The notes under the pieces: generated by a model | Databases searched by the model: none | The model's input: only the letters and a program-made list of their open reading frames with translations | Told to the model about the DNA's origin: nothing | DNA from: GSA-30 sp036384435 | GTDB taxonomy: Bacteria > Pseudomonadota > Gammaproteobacteria > Xanthomonadales > Rhodanobacteraceae | Reading direction: 5' to 3' | Assembly (NCBI RefSeq): GCF_036384435.1 | Contig: NZ_DASVMI010000135.1 | Location: 8,015 to 72,014 of the forward strand | Length of the DNA stretch: 64,000 nucleotides | Shown: piece by piece, positions 34,668-43,251 of the stretch | How positions within the stretch are numbered: the first letter of the stretch is position 1 | Layout: each line of letters begins with the position of its first letter | Translations under genes and position numbers: made by a program

Positions 34668-36737
34668 TCACTTCGCGTCAGCGGATGTCCACTGCTTGAG
34701 CCATGCGTTGACCGTCTCATGCCATTGCACGCTGTTCTGCGGCTTGAGCACCCAATGGTTTTCATCGGGGAAATGCAGTAGCTGGCTGGGAATGCCGCGA
34801 CGCTGCAAGGCCGTGAATGCACCCAGGCCCTGGGTGTCGGGAATACGGAAATCCTTGCCGCTGTGCACGACCAGCATCGGCACACGCCAATCCTTGACGT
34901 GGTTGACCGGATTGAACTTCTCGTAGTTCTCCGGATGCTCGAACTGTGTGCCGCCATTTTCCTTCTCTTCAAACCACAGCTCTTCGGTGTCGTAATACAT
35001 CGCACGCGCATCGAAGACGCCATCATGGTCCACGAGGCACTTCCACGGCTGGTTCCACACGCCGGCAATCCAGTACACCATGTAGCCGCCATAACTCGCG
35101 CCAAGCGCACAGGCGCGATTGCCATCAAGGAAGCTGTATTTGTCCAGCGCAGCCTTCCAGCCGGTCTTCAGATCCTCCAGCGGCTTGCCGCCCCAGTCAC
35201 CGGAAATCGATTCGGTAAAGGCCTGGCCGTAGCCCGTGGAGCCGTGGAAGTTGATCGTGACCACCGCAAACCCCTGGCCAGCATAGGTCTGGGCGTTCCA
35301 GCGATAGCTCCAGCTATTGGTCATCGCGCCTTGCGGGCCGCCATGAATGATGAACGCCACGGGATACTTCTTGCCGCGCTTGTAGTCGACCGGCTTGACC
35401 ACGTATCCCTGCACGGTCTCGTTGTTCCAACCCTTGAAGGTAAAGAATTCCGGCTCACCGACACGGGCGTTTTTCAGGCGCTGCGCGTTGTAGTGCGTGA
35501 CCTGCTTGAGCTCCTTGCCGGTCAACGACGCGGTGTACAGGTCCGCCGGACGCTTGAGATCGTCACGCGACAACAGGATGCGCGACTTGCCCAGCGAGTA
35601 AGCGCTCACCGAACCTTCCGACACCAGCTTGCTGGCCTTGCCACTGGCCGTATCGATGGCGAACAACGGATGCTGGCCGTTGTCGTCAGCGGTGGCATAG
35701 AGCGTCTTGCCGTCGGCTGAAATCTGCATGCCACCGGGCGTACGATCCCAGGACGGATCGACTTCGTGTTTCTGTCCCGATGCAAGATCCAGCGCCATGA
35801 TGCCGAAACGATCCGATTCCGAACGCGGCTCCTTCATCGCAAGGTAATAAAGCGTCTTGCCATCAGGCGAAGGAACCGGATAGGCGTCCCAGGCTTGATT
35901 GTCGGCGGTCAGATTCTTCGGTGCGGCCGAGCCATCGGCAGGCACGCTGTAGATATCGAAGTTGGTCGACCACGGCTCGCTGTTGCCCGCGAGACGAACA
36001 TCGAAGTACACCGTGCTGCCATCCGGCGAAAAGGCAAACTCGTCATCGCCGCCAAAGGGCTTGCTGGGCACATCGCCATCCATGCCACGCGTCAGCCGCA
36101 CCGGCTGCGCGGTATCACCGTCGGTAGTATTGGCAATATACAGCTGCGAACGGCGCCCATCTTCCCAGGTATCCCAATGGCGCACGAACAACTTGTTGTA
36201 GACCGTACCACTGGCTTTGTCCGCCGCCCGGCCATCAAGGCGCTCCTTGGTGCAGGCCAGGTCGGAGCAGTCGGTAAACACCGCATAGCTCAGCAGCACC
36301 TTGCTACCATCGGGCGATAGCTTGAAGGCGTCCACATCCAGTGGCCCATGGGTCACCTGCGTAGCATCGCCAGCCCTGCCCTGGCTCAGGCTACGACGAA
36401 ACAACTGCGCGATACCGTCTTTGGCCGTGGTGTAGAAGAAGGCGTCCCCCTGCGGCGACCAGCGTGGCGACGAAGCCTTGTCCACCAGTTTCACCGGCTG
36501 GCCGCCTTTGAGATCCAGCAGGTAGATGGCAGTCACCCCCTTGTTGGCCGCGTAGTCGGTCATGCGCACCGTGTAGAGCGCATAGCGTCCATCGGGGGAG
36601 AGCTGCGGATCGCCGACGCGATCCATCATGACCAGGTCGCGAATGCCGAACGGATGGGGCGAGTGGCTTTCCACGTCGGCGGCCATCGCCGAGGTGGCTG
36701 CCAGGGCGAGTGCCAAGGCGGCAAACAGGGGTTTCAT
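34668..36737 (-). CDS. S9 family prolyl oligopeptidase-type peptidase (secreted)
   Basis: The protein is 689 residues. It has a signal peptide (MKPLFAALALALAATSAMA) and a beta-propeller region (about 30-400, with repeated LSPDG-like blades). The alpha/beta hydrolase domain has the nucleophile Ser in GASYGGYM (about 543), Asp in HSGKDFRIP and His in PDENHW. Such dipeptidyl-peptidase or acylaminoacyl-peptidase enzymes cut short peptides in the periplasm. It is divergent from a POT peptide transporter, which suggests joint peptide use. AAGGGAAAA lies upstream of the start. Confidence 0.93.
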   Translation of the reverse strand: MKPLFAALALALAATSAMAADVESHSPHPFGIRDLVMMDRVGDPQLSPDGRYALYTVRMTDYAANKGVTAIYLLDLKGGQPVKLVDKASSPRWSPQGDAFFYTTAKDGIAQLFRRSLSQGRAGDATQVTHGPLDVDAFKLSPDGSKVLLSYAVFTDCSDLACTKERLDGRAADKASGTVYNKLFVRHWDTWEDGRRSQLYIANTTDGDTAQPVRLTRGMDGDVPSKPFGGDDEFAFSPDGSTVYFDVRLAGNSEPWSTNFDIYSVPADGSAAPKNLTADNQAWDAYPVPSPDGKTLYYLAMKEPRSESDRFGIMALDLASGQKHEVDPSWDRTPGGMQISADGKTLYATADDNGQHPLFAIDTASGKASKLVSEGSVSAYSLGKSRILLSRDDLKRPADLYTASLTGKELKQVTHYNAQRLKNARVGEPEFFTFKGWNNETVQGYVVKPVDYKRGKKYPVAFIIHGGPQGAMTNSWSYRWNAQTYAGQGFAVVTINFHGSTGYGQAFTESISGDWGGKPLEDLKTGWKAALDKYSFLDGNRACALGASYGGYMVYWIAGVWNQPWKCLVDHDGVFDARAMYYDTEELWFEEKENGGTQFEHPENYEKFNPVNHVKDWRVPMLVVHSGKDFRIPDTQGLGAFTALQRRGIPSQLLHFPDENHWVLKPQNSVQWHETVNAWLKQWTSADAK

Positions 36738-36975
36738 GCAGGGTTTTCCCTTGAACGTGTTACGAAGCCCATGACGTTAAGAGGCGCGAGGGCGTTTGCG
36801 CAAGTTCGTTCGCAGCACGGGGGCTGAAGCGGAGACATGAGACGGGTTGCGTGGGCGCAAGGCCGATCGCTTGCGGCCTGTGCGAAGCGCATGGATGACG
36901 CATTCGGCTTTCCAGCCCCTGATGATCGACAGGTGCCCCTGGCTATACTGGGGGTTTTGCACTGGGTTAAGCCTG

Positions 36976-38703
36976 ATGTCTGCCCCTCCTTCCACCACCC
37001 CGGTCCCTCACGGCGATGACCTGTTTGGCCATCCCAAAGGGCTGTATGTCTGCTTCTTCACCGAGATGTGGGAGCGCTTTTCCTTTTACGGCATGAAGGC
37101 GCTGCTAGCGCTGTACCTGATCAAGCATCACGGTTTTTCCGATGCCGACAGCCTGTCGGTGCTCGGCGCATACGGCGGCCTCGTGTACGCCACGCCTGTG
37201 CTGGGCGGCATGCTCGCCGACCGTTACCTGGGTATGCGCAAGGCGGTGATCCTGGGCGGCGTATTGCTATGCCTGGGGCATATCGGCATGGCAGTCGAAG
37301 GCCACCCGGCTACCGTGGGCGCCGATGGCGTCGTGCATCGTGACGTCTTCGCGCTCGGTGTCTTCTACCTCTCGCTGGCGCTGATCATCAGCGGCGTGGG
37401 TTTTCTCAAGCCCAATATCTCCACCGTAGTGGGCAAGCTCTATCCCGAAGACGACCCTCGGCTGGATTCGGGCTTCACCTTGTTCTATGCGGGCATCAAT
37501 GTGGGCGCGCTGTTCTCCGCGCTGATCTGCGGATATCTCGGCGATACCTACGGCTGGGGTTACGGCTTTGGCGCGGCAGGTATTGGCATGCTCGCAGGTC
37601 TGGCCGTCTTCGTGACCGGACAGAAATACCTGCAAGGTCACGCCGAGCCGCCGAACCCGGCCGCCCTGCGGCGCCGCGTGCTGGGACCGATCACGGTGGA
37701 ATGGGTGATCTACCTGGGTGCGGCGCTGAGCCTGCCGATCCTGTCGGCCCTGATGCAGCTCGGTGGAGCGGTACTCTGGTTGCAGTTGCTTACCATGGCG
37801 GCGTGGCTGGGCTGGCTGGCCTGGTACGTGACCACTCGGTGCACGCCAGTACAGCGCCAACAGATGCTTTCCTGCGTATTTTTCGTGGCGATCTGCCTGT
37901 TGTTCTTCGCCCTGTATGAGCAGACCTACGGCTCCTGGGTGCTGTTCAACGATCGCATGCTGACCAAAGATCTGTTCCCGACCCTGGTAATCCGCGAGGG
38001 TCATCCGGTACCGTGGTCGGTGATCCCGCTTGTACTGAGCCCGATCATGGTGGCTGTCTCGCTGCGTCTGGAAGGCAGCCGGCTACCGGCCGTGCTGCTT
38101 GGCACGCTCACCGTGCTCGGTATCGTGCTGATCGTGCGCGATAGCATCGTGCTGCCACAGACCGCCAGCTCGCTTACTTACCTGGGCGCGCTATTCATCG
38201 TATTGCTGTCCCCGCTGGCAGCCTGGGCATGGCCCTTTTTGGAGCGTTTTGGACTCAATCCGTCCAAACCTGTCAAAAGCGCGATTGGCCTGGCTTTCGC
38301 CGGACTGGCGTTCATACCGCTCTACCTGGGCAATGGCATGGTCGGGCCCGATAGCCTCGGCAGCGTGTGGTGGCTGGTGCTGGCCTACCTGATCATCGAG
38401 ATCGGTGAGGTTACCCTTGCACCGATCGGCCTGTCCGCGGTGACCGAGCTTTCGGTGCCGCAAGTATGCGGCTTGATGATGGGCGCCTGGTGGCTGGGCA
38501 CTTCATTTTCCGAGCAATTGGCCTCGATCTTCGGCAAATTCGCAGCCCTGGACATGCCTGCCGACGGCAAGGTCGACATGGTGTTGGCCAAGGCCAAATA
38601 CGGCGAGCTTTTCCAGCACATGATCTGGCTGGGGCTGGCCTCGGCCCTGGTGGCGCTTTTATTGGCACCCCAGGTGCGTCGCTGGATGCACGGCGTCAAA
38701 TAA
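36976..38703 (+). CDS. POT/PTR2 family proton-dependent peptide transporter
   Basis: The protein is 575 residues with about 14 transmembrane helices. The signature FFTEMWERFSFYGMKALL in helix 1 includes the ExxER proton-coupling motif. The second PTR2 motif, FYAGINVGALFSALICGYLG, follows. It imports di- and tripeptides (DtpA-like). The start at 36976 is preferred, since the 43 codons upstream carry no family sequence. It is divergent from the S9 peptidase. Confidence 0.94.
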   Translation: MSAPPSTTPVPHGDDLFGHPKGLYVCFFTEMWERFSFYGMKALLALYLIKHHGFSDADSLSVLGAYGGLVYATPVLGGMLADRYLGMRKAVILGGVLLCLGHIGMAVEGHPATVGADGVVHRDVFALGVFYLSLALIISGVGFLKPNISTVVGKLYPEDDPRLDSGFTLFYAGINVGALFSALICGYLGDTYGWGYGFGAAGIGMLAGLAVFVTGQKYLQGHAEPPNPAALRRRVLGPITVEWVIYLGAALSLPILSALMQLGGAVLWLQLLTMAAWLGWLAWYVTTRCTPVQRQQMLSCVFFVAICLLFFALYEQTYGSWVLFNDRMLTKDLFPTLVIREGHPVPWSVIPLVLSPIMVAVSLRLEGSRLPAVLLGTLTVLGIVLIVRDSIVLPQTASSLTYLGALFIVLLSPLAAWAWPFLERFGLNPSKPVKSAIGLAFAGLAFIPLYLGNGMVGPDSLGSVWWLVLAYLIIEIGEVTLAPIGLSAVTELSVPQVCGLMMGAWWLGTSFSEQLASIFGKFAALDMPADGKVDMVLAKAKYGELFQHMIWLGLASALVALLLAPQVRRWMHGVK

Positions 38704-38781
38704 CCGGCAGCGGTTGATCCAAATCACAAAATATGGGGTCGGCCGTATGGCTGATCCCCATGGTGTGCGGCCCAGGCCTTC

Positions 38782-38798
38782 TTGGTACAAAAACTGCG
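38782..38798 (+). promoter_or_regulatory. Sigma-54 (RpoN) promoter of pilin gene P1
   Basis: TTGGTACAAAAACTGCG has GG and GC ten bases apart, the invariant -24/-12 spacing, with good flanking matches to TGGCACN5TTGC. It lies 34 bases upstream of the P1 start. PilR/RpoN control is standard for type IV pilin genes. Confidence 0.75.
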
Positions 38799-38831
38799 TA
38801 GGCCACTGCGAACCACTGGGGAGTCCTCATC

Positions 38832-39257
38832 ATGTCACGCCGCCCATCCGCGGGTTTCACCCTCATCGAGTTGATGATCGTCGTTGCGATCATCGCCGTG
38901 CTTGCTGCGATTGCCATTCCGCAGTACCAGACCTATGTCGCACGATCGCAGGCTGTGGCCGCCCTTGATGAAATCACGCCAGGCCGCACGGCTTATGAGA
39001 CCCTCGTCAACCAGGGCACAACCGACGGCGGAACCTATAGCAACGTAGACAACCTTGGCCTGATCGCAGAAACCGATCGTTGCACGATATCCGTTGCAGC
39101 ACCCGTCATAGGTGCTGGCTCGATCACCTGCACCCTCAAGGGCAGCCCTGCGGTGAGGGATAGGCACATCGACCTCAACCGCGATGAAAATGGCCAATGG
39201 TCCTGTTCGTCAAACCTGGACCCCAAGTACATCCCCGTGAGCTGCAAGGCAACCTGA
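38832..39257 (+). CDS. Type IV pilin P1
   Basis: The protein is 141 residues. An 8-residue leader ends in Gly (MSRRPSAG), then mature FTLIELMIVVAIIAVLAAIA with Phe1 and Glu5 for PilD cleavage, methylation and assembly. The globular part has two cysteine pairs: DRC...ITC and WSCSSNLDPKYIPVSC. It differs from the P2/P3/P5 group after residue 40: it lacks the VEDC segment and reads AALDEITPGRTAYE. It could be the major pilin or a specialised one. Its own sigma-54 promoter lies just upstream. Confidence 0.93.
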   Translation: MSRRPSAGFTLIELMIVVAIIAVLAAIAIPQYQTYVARSQAVAALDEITPGRTAYETLVNQGTTDGGTYSNVDNLGLIAETDRCTISVAAPVIGAGSITCTLKGSPAVRDRHIDLNRDENGQWSCSSNLDPKYIPVSCKAT

Positions 39258-39595
39258 CGCAAACTGACAATAATTGTCACCCCATGACAACCAACGTCAG
39301 TTTCCAATGTTACGTGGAAATTTCTCCGCCAACTACGCCACAATCTGAAAGCCCTACACGTCTTTTGGCTTGTTGCTTATTGCCAACCTTTGCACAATCC
39401 GAACGCCTGCTGAGCAAGCAGGCCACAACTCCGGGTGCCATGGCACACAAGATGCTGTGATCTCCGGGAGCTTCCTGGTCGTTCCTGACACGTTGAGTAG
39501 AGGGGGGCCGGACCTGCCTAGGGGGTACGGGACCGGGGCTCAGGGGGCATCACCAAACTTCAGTTAGCTAACTCAAGAGAAAGAAGGGAACCACC
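39258..39595 (+). other. 338-bp leader region of pilA with G-quadruplex motif
   Basis: There is no gene here. It holds a sigma-54 promoter (39441-39456) and, about 65 bases further on, a run of G-tracts: G6 at 39502-39507, then G5-TAC-G3-ACC-G4-CTCA-G5 at 39521-39547. The second cluster fulfils the G3+N1-7 rule for a G-quadruplex on the coding strand, so it would also form in the mRNA leader. The ribosome-binding site AAGAAGGGA sits just before the pilA start. Confidence 0.7.
39441..39456 (+). promoter_or_regulatory. Sigma-54 (RpoN) promoter of pilin gene P2
   Basis: TGGCACACAAGATGCT has the invariant GG and GC ten bases apart and a near-perfect -24 element TGGCACA. The predicted start point lies near 39468, giving a leader of about 130 bases that contains the G-tracts. 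Confidence 0.75.
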
Positions 39596-40084
39596 ATGAA
39601 GAACGCTCAAAAGGGTTTTACCCTGATCGAATTGATGATCGTGGTTGCGATCATTGCCATCCTGGCCGCCATCGCCATCCCGCAGTACCAGACTTATGTG
39701 ATTCGCTCGCAGGTTGCTCGCGCCATGAGCGAAGCTGGTGATGCCAAGGTGCTGGTTGAAGACTGCATCAACAACGGTAAGACCGCGCTGGGCCAGACTG
39801 CCACGACCTGTGATAGCAGCTCGATCACGGGCTCCGATATCCTCCAGGATGGTGCTCAGACCGGCGCATCCGCACCGAACCAGGGCTATCCGCAGATCAC
39901 GCTCCCTGCTGCGGCAGGCGATAGCGGCAGCATCGTCGCAACGCTTGGCAACAACGCTTCGACCAAGGTGAAGGGTGGCAAGATCACCTGGACCCGCGAT
40001 CAGAACGGCACCTGGAGCTGCGCCGCCGATGGAACCATTGGTGCGAAGTACGCTCCCGCCAGTTGCCCGGCTGCTGGCACCTGA
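39596..40084 (+). CDS. pilA: Type IV pilin P2, presumed major pilin
   Basis: The protein is 162 residues. The 7-residue leader MKNAQKG precedes mature FTLIELMIVVAIIAILAAIA (Phe1, Glu5). The conserved helix runs IPQYQTYVIRSQVARAMSE. The globular domain has cysteines in VEDC...TTC and WSCAADGTIGAKYAPASC. It has the best ribosome-binding site of the set, its own sigma-54 promoter and its own terminator, which is why I take it as the major pilin. P3 and P5 are close paralogues. Confidence 0.92.
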   Translation: MKNAQKGFTLIELMIVVAIIAILAAIAIPQYQTYVIRSQVARAMSEAGDAKVLVEDCINNGKTALGQTATTCDSSSITGSDILQDGAQTGASAPNQGYPQITLPAAAGDSGSIVATLGNNASTKVKGGKITWTRDQNGTWSCAADGTIGAKYAPASCPAAGT

Positions 40085-40109
40085 TTTCCAGGCATAGCTT
40101 GAAAATCAC

Positions 40110-40144
40110 GAAACGGCGCCACTCGTTGGTGCCGTTTCTTTTTT
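40110..40144 (+). terminator. Intrinsic terminator of pilA
   Basis: A 12-bp stem (40110-40121 with 40127-40138) and CTCGT loop are followed by six T. It lies 25 bases after the pilA stop. Confidence 0.93.
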
Positions 40145-40193
40145 GGCCGAATGGAAAAAGCTTTGCGCAGCCAAAATGATAAAAAGTGGATGT

Positions 40194-41855
40194 ATGAAAT
40201 CGGCTGCTTATTTCCTACTTCTAGCAATCAACCTGCTGCCAGCAGGCACCCTGATTGTCTACAGTGACATAACGCTCGAATCGGACCAGATCTTGCTCAT
40301 CTTCGGTTCGAGCCTACTCAGCTTAATATGCCTAGGAAGCGTCCTGGCGCGCTTTCCTCGTACGGCCATCTTTATCATTTCGATCCTGTCCATCTTCGCC
40401 TGGATCGAAACGGTATTCATCCGAAAGTACGGCTGGTCGATTGATGCCAATACACTTTCACTGATTGCCGAAACCAACCCGGGCGAAGCGGCAGATATCG
40501 GTAACTCCATCCCGTTAAAATGGTTCGCACCTATCGGTATCCTGATCGCACTAGGTATCACAGCATGGCGCGGATCGGGATCTCTGACACCGGAACTCCC
40601 ACTGCGGCGTATAGCGATCTATAGCCTCTCAGGATGGCTGGCGACTATCGCCATCGCCGGCTTTCTTGGTCAGGAACCACCCTGGGCCACCGACTCCACC
40701 GTTTTTCCTTTACAAAAAGCCGGTCAGGAGCAAGCCTTGCGAGCCGCATTTCCCGCTGGCCTGCCGTGGGTTGCCTACGACTTCGTGCAGGAGCGTGCCG
40801 CGCTCAGTCGCGCCATCGAGCAAACGAAGCGTTTCCGCTTTGCGATGGCACCCAAAGGCGAATCACCCCGACGACGCATTTATGTGCTGGTTATTGGTGA
40901 GTCTTCACGAGCCGACCATTGGTCCATCAATGGCTATGCCAGGGAAACGACGCCTCGGCTAAAAAAAGAAGACGGCCTGATTTCCTTCACCCGCCTCTAC
41001 ACGCCCTGGACCTTTACGCGACTTGCAGTCCCATTGCTGATCACTCGCAAACCTCCATCGGTGGCGAGCGCTGTGTTCAACGAGGCATCTATCGTCACGG
41101 CATTTAAGCAAGCAGGATTTTTTACCGGGTGGATTTCCCTACAAGCTTCTGTCGGCTACCACGAATCCCCCATATCCTTGAGTGCACATCAGGCCGACGA
41201 AGTACGCTTCCTGAATCCTGTCGATTATCGCTATCGGGGACAGCATGATGACGCTGCGATTCCGGTCATGCGTGAAATGATTAGCAACACGCAGCGAGAT
41301 AGCTTCATCGTTGTGCACCTGCTAGGAAGCCATTTTCGCTACGCCGACCGCTATCCCGCGAAGTTTTCCGTATTCCAACCCGACGCAAATGGCAGGGAAC
41401 AGTTATTCAATCCGAATGACAAGACTTTACTTGTCAATGGTTACGACAACAGCATTTTGTTTACGGACTTTGTAATCGACTCGCTGATTACTACCCTGAG
41501 GGACCAGGCGAATGCGGAAACCTGGCTGCTCTATTCGTCCGATCATGGAGAAGCCTTGTTCGACGATTGTCGGATGCAAAGCGGTCACGGCGAATACTCG
41601 ACCGCCACACAACATGTTTCGGCGCTATTCTGGTATTCCCGCAACTACCAAGACTCACATCCAGCGCAAGTCGAATTCATGAAAAAACATAAAGACAGTT
41701 TTGCTTCCACTGCCATGTTTTTCGAAACCATGAGTGATCTGGCAGATCTCAACATCGTCGGAAATCGCCACGACAATAGTCTCGCCGCTGAACCATTACG
41801 CAATCCCTTCGAAGTACGCAACGCCGAACAAGCTTTCACCTGTCCATCCCACTAG
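40194..41855 (+). CDS. Phosphoethanolamine transferase (EptA/PptA-like sulfatase-fold enzyme)
   Basis: The protein is 553 residues from the start at 40194 (AGTGGA upstream; 40176 also possible). Five N-terminal transmembrane helices (about 1-165) precede a periplasmic alkaline-phosphatase-fold domain. Key residues: Glu in VIGESSRADHW, the nucleophile Thr in TFTRLAVP, and Asp-His in YSSDHGE, matching the EptA zinc and Thr sites. The family moves phosphoethanolamine from phosphatidylethanolamine to lipid A, core sugars or, in Neisseria PptA, pilin. Its position between pilin genes makes pilin a plausible target (inference). The gene is visibly poorer in GC than its neighbours and uses more A/T-ending codons, suggesting transfer. 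Confidence 0.88.
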   Translation: MKSAAYFLLLAINLLPAGTLIVYSDITLESDQILLIFGSSLLSLICLGSVLARFPRTAIFIISILSIFAWIETVFIRKYGWSIDANTLSLIAETNPGEAADIGNSIPLKWFAPIGILIALGITAWRGSGSLTPELPLRRIAIYSLSGWLATIAIAGFLGQEPPWATDSTVFPLQKAGQEQALRAAFPAGLPWVAYDFVQERAALSRAIEQTKRFRFAMAPKGESPRRRIYVLVIGESSRADHWSINGYARETTPRLKKEDGLISFTRLYTPWTFTRLAVPLLITRKPPSVASAVFNEASIVTAFKQAGFFTGWISLQASVGYHESPISLSAHQADEVRFLNPVDYRYRGQHDDAAIPVMREMISNTQRDSFIVVHLLGSHFRYADRYPAKFSVFQPDANGREQLFNPNDKTLLVNGYDNSILFTDFVIDSLITTLRDQANAETWLLYSSDHGEALFDDCRMQSGHGEYSTATQHVSALFWYSRNYQDSHPAQVEFMKKHKDSFASTAMFFETMSDLADLNIVGNRHDNSLAAEPLRNPFEVRNAEQAFTCPSH

Positions 41856-41878
41856 CATCGATCTACAGGGGTATCTCG

Positions 41879-42367
41879 ATGAAACCGAACATCAAGGGAT
41901 TCACGCTGATTGAGCTGATGATCGTCGTCGCGATCATCGCCATCCTGGCGGCGATCGCCATCCCGCAATACCAGACCTATGTGATCCGCTCGCAGGTCAC
42001 CCGCGCGATGCACGAGGCGGCCGATGCCCGTGTACTGGTGGAAGACTGTGCCAGCACCGGCAAGGTACAACTGGGCACCAATGGCGGACAATGCGATGTC
42101 TCCACCCTGGGGGCGTCTGACATACTCACAGGCGGTGCGGAAATGGGCCTGACCCCGCCTACCGGCACTGGCGTGCCTCACGTGCAACTGCCGCAAAACG
42201 CGACCGGCACGGGATCGATCAAGGCCACCCTCGGCAACCATGTTTCACCCAAGATTGCGGGCGGTTATGTCTTGTGGACGCGGTCAGTGGATGGCTCCTG
42301 GACCTGCACGGTCGACAGCCAAATCGGCGTCAAATATGCCCCTGCCGGTTGCCCTGTGGGCAGTTGA
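41879..42367 (+). CDS. Type IV pilin P3
   Basis: The protein is 162 residues. The 7-residue leader MKPNIKG precedes FTLIELMIVVAIIAILAAIA. The next 20 residues match P2 closely (IPQYQTYVIRSQVTRAM). The globular part keeps both cysteine pairs (VEDC...GQC and WTCTVDSQIGVKYAPAGC) and the sequence GSIKATLGNHVSPKI parallel to P2. It starts 23 bases after the phosphoethanolamine transferase stop, so it may be read from that unit; no separate sigma-54 site is seen. ACAGGGGT is the ribosome-binding site. Confidence 0.93.
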   Translation: MKPNIKGFTLIELMIVVAIIAILAAIAIPQYQTYVIRSQVTRAMHEAADARVLVEDCASTGKVQLGTNGGQCDVSTLGASDILTGGAEMGLTPPTGTGVPHVQLPQNATGTGSIKATLGNHVSPKIAGGYVLWTRSVDGSWTCTVDSQIGVKYAPAGCPVGS

Positions 42368-42463
42368 TGGCTGAACGGATGGTCGCGCTGCAGGCTGTGC
42401 CTTAACGCTTTCATCATCCTGGCTGTCCGACATTTCCGTCGAGAGCTTCGCGGAGACGCCACG

Positions 42464-42994
42464 ATGAACAAGTCAAATGGACGGGCGCTGGCCACTACCC
42501 TGATCATCCTGGCGATCATCGCCGTGATCGCAGCCGTTGCTGTGCCCTCCTGGCGCGACCACAAGATCGCCGACCACAGCAAGGAAGCGCTGAGCGCTGG
42601 CGATGCCGCCAAACTGGTCGTCATGGAAGCCGAAACCATGCGTGGCGGCCTGGCCAACCTACATCCCGGTGACCTGAAATATAACGCCGCGTCCACGCTT
42701 GGGCCTTATGTGGCCAAGGTCGACGTGTCAGAGAGTGGGCGCATCACGGTAACCACCAAAGACACGGGCGCCTCGCCCGATCCCGTGTTCTTGCTGACGC
42801 CGATGGAAAGCAGCAAAGGAACCGGGCCGACACAACTGGTGTGGAGCTGCGACATCGTCTCGGGCGATACGCGATACAAGCCGGATACCTGCACACGGTC
42901 CGCCGACGCGCCTTCGGCGGCAAGCACGGTGTCGATCCCTGGGCATACGACGTCCGCGGCGCAACCGGCTGTCGCAAGTACTAGCAAGCGCTAA
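42464..42994 (+). CDS. Degenerate pilin-like protein P4 (no Phe1, no Glu5)
   Basis: The protein is 176 residues. The N-terminus has a pilin-like hydrophobic helix and ends AAVAVPSWRDHKIADHSKEAL like a pilin. Where others have G-FTLIE it has G-RALAT: residue 1 is Arg and residue 5 is Thr. One C-terminal cysteine pair remains (WSCDIVSGDTRYKPDTC); the first pair is missing. A Ser/Thr/Ala-rich tail of about 30 residues follows. The frame is open and uses normal codons, so it is not simply decayed. It could be a membrane-held pilin antagonist, chaperone or minor subunit. The function is unknown. Confidence 0.75.
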   Translation: MNKSNGRALATTLIILAIIAVIAAVAVPSWRDHKIADHSKEALSAGDAAKLVVMEAETMRGGLANLHPGDLKYNAASTLGPYVAKVDVSESGRITVTTKDTGASPDPVFLLTPMESSKGTGPTQLVWSCDIVSGDTRYKPDTCTRSADAPSAASTVSIPGHTTSAAQPAVASTSKR

Positions 42995-43251
42995 AATCCA
43001 TACAGCTCGTGCTTGCCTCACACTGGCATCCATGGCCCGATAGGCCTCGACTTCACGGGCCAAGACATATCGCGATTCGTGGCTGGCGCGGTAATCCCTT
43101 ACAGCAACCGCCGCGTTAAACCCATCCCTTAGGTATTGAGCGAAATCGATACTGGCGTCGCTGCCGGAGGCCAGCTGCATCGTGTTCACCGCGACGCAAC
43201 TGGCGACTGGCAGTGACACGCCGCTCAACACAACCATCCTAGGGGAATACC

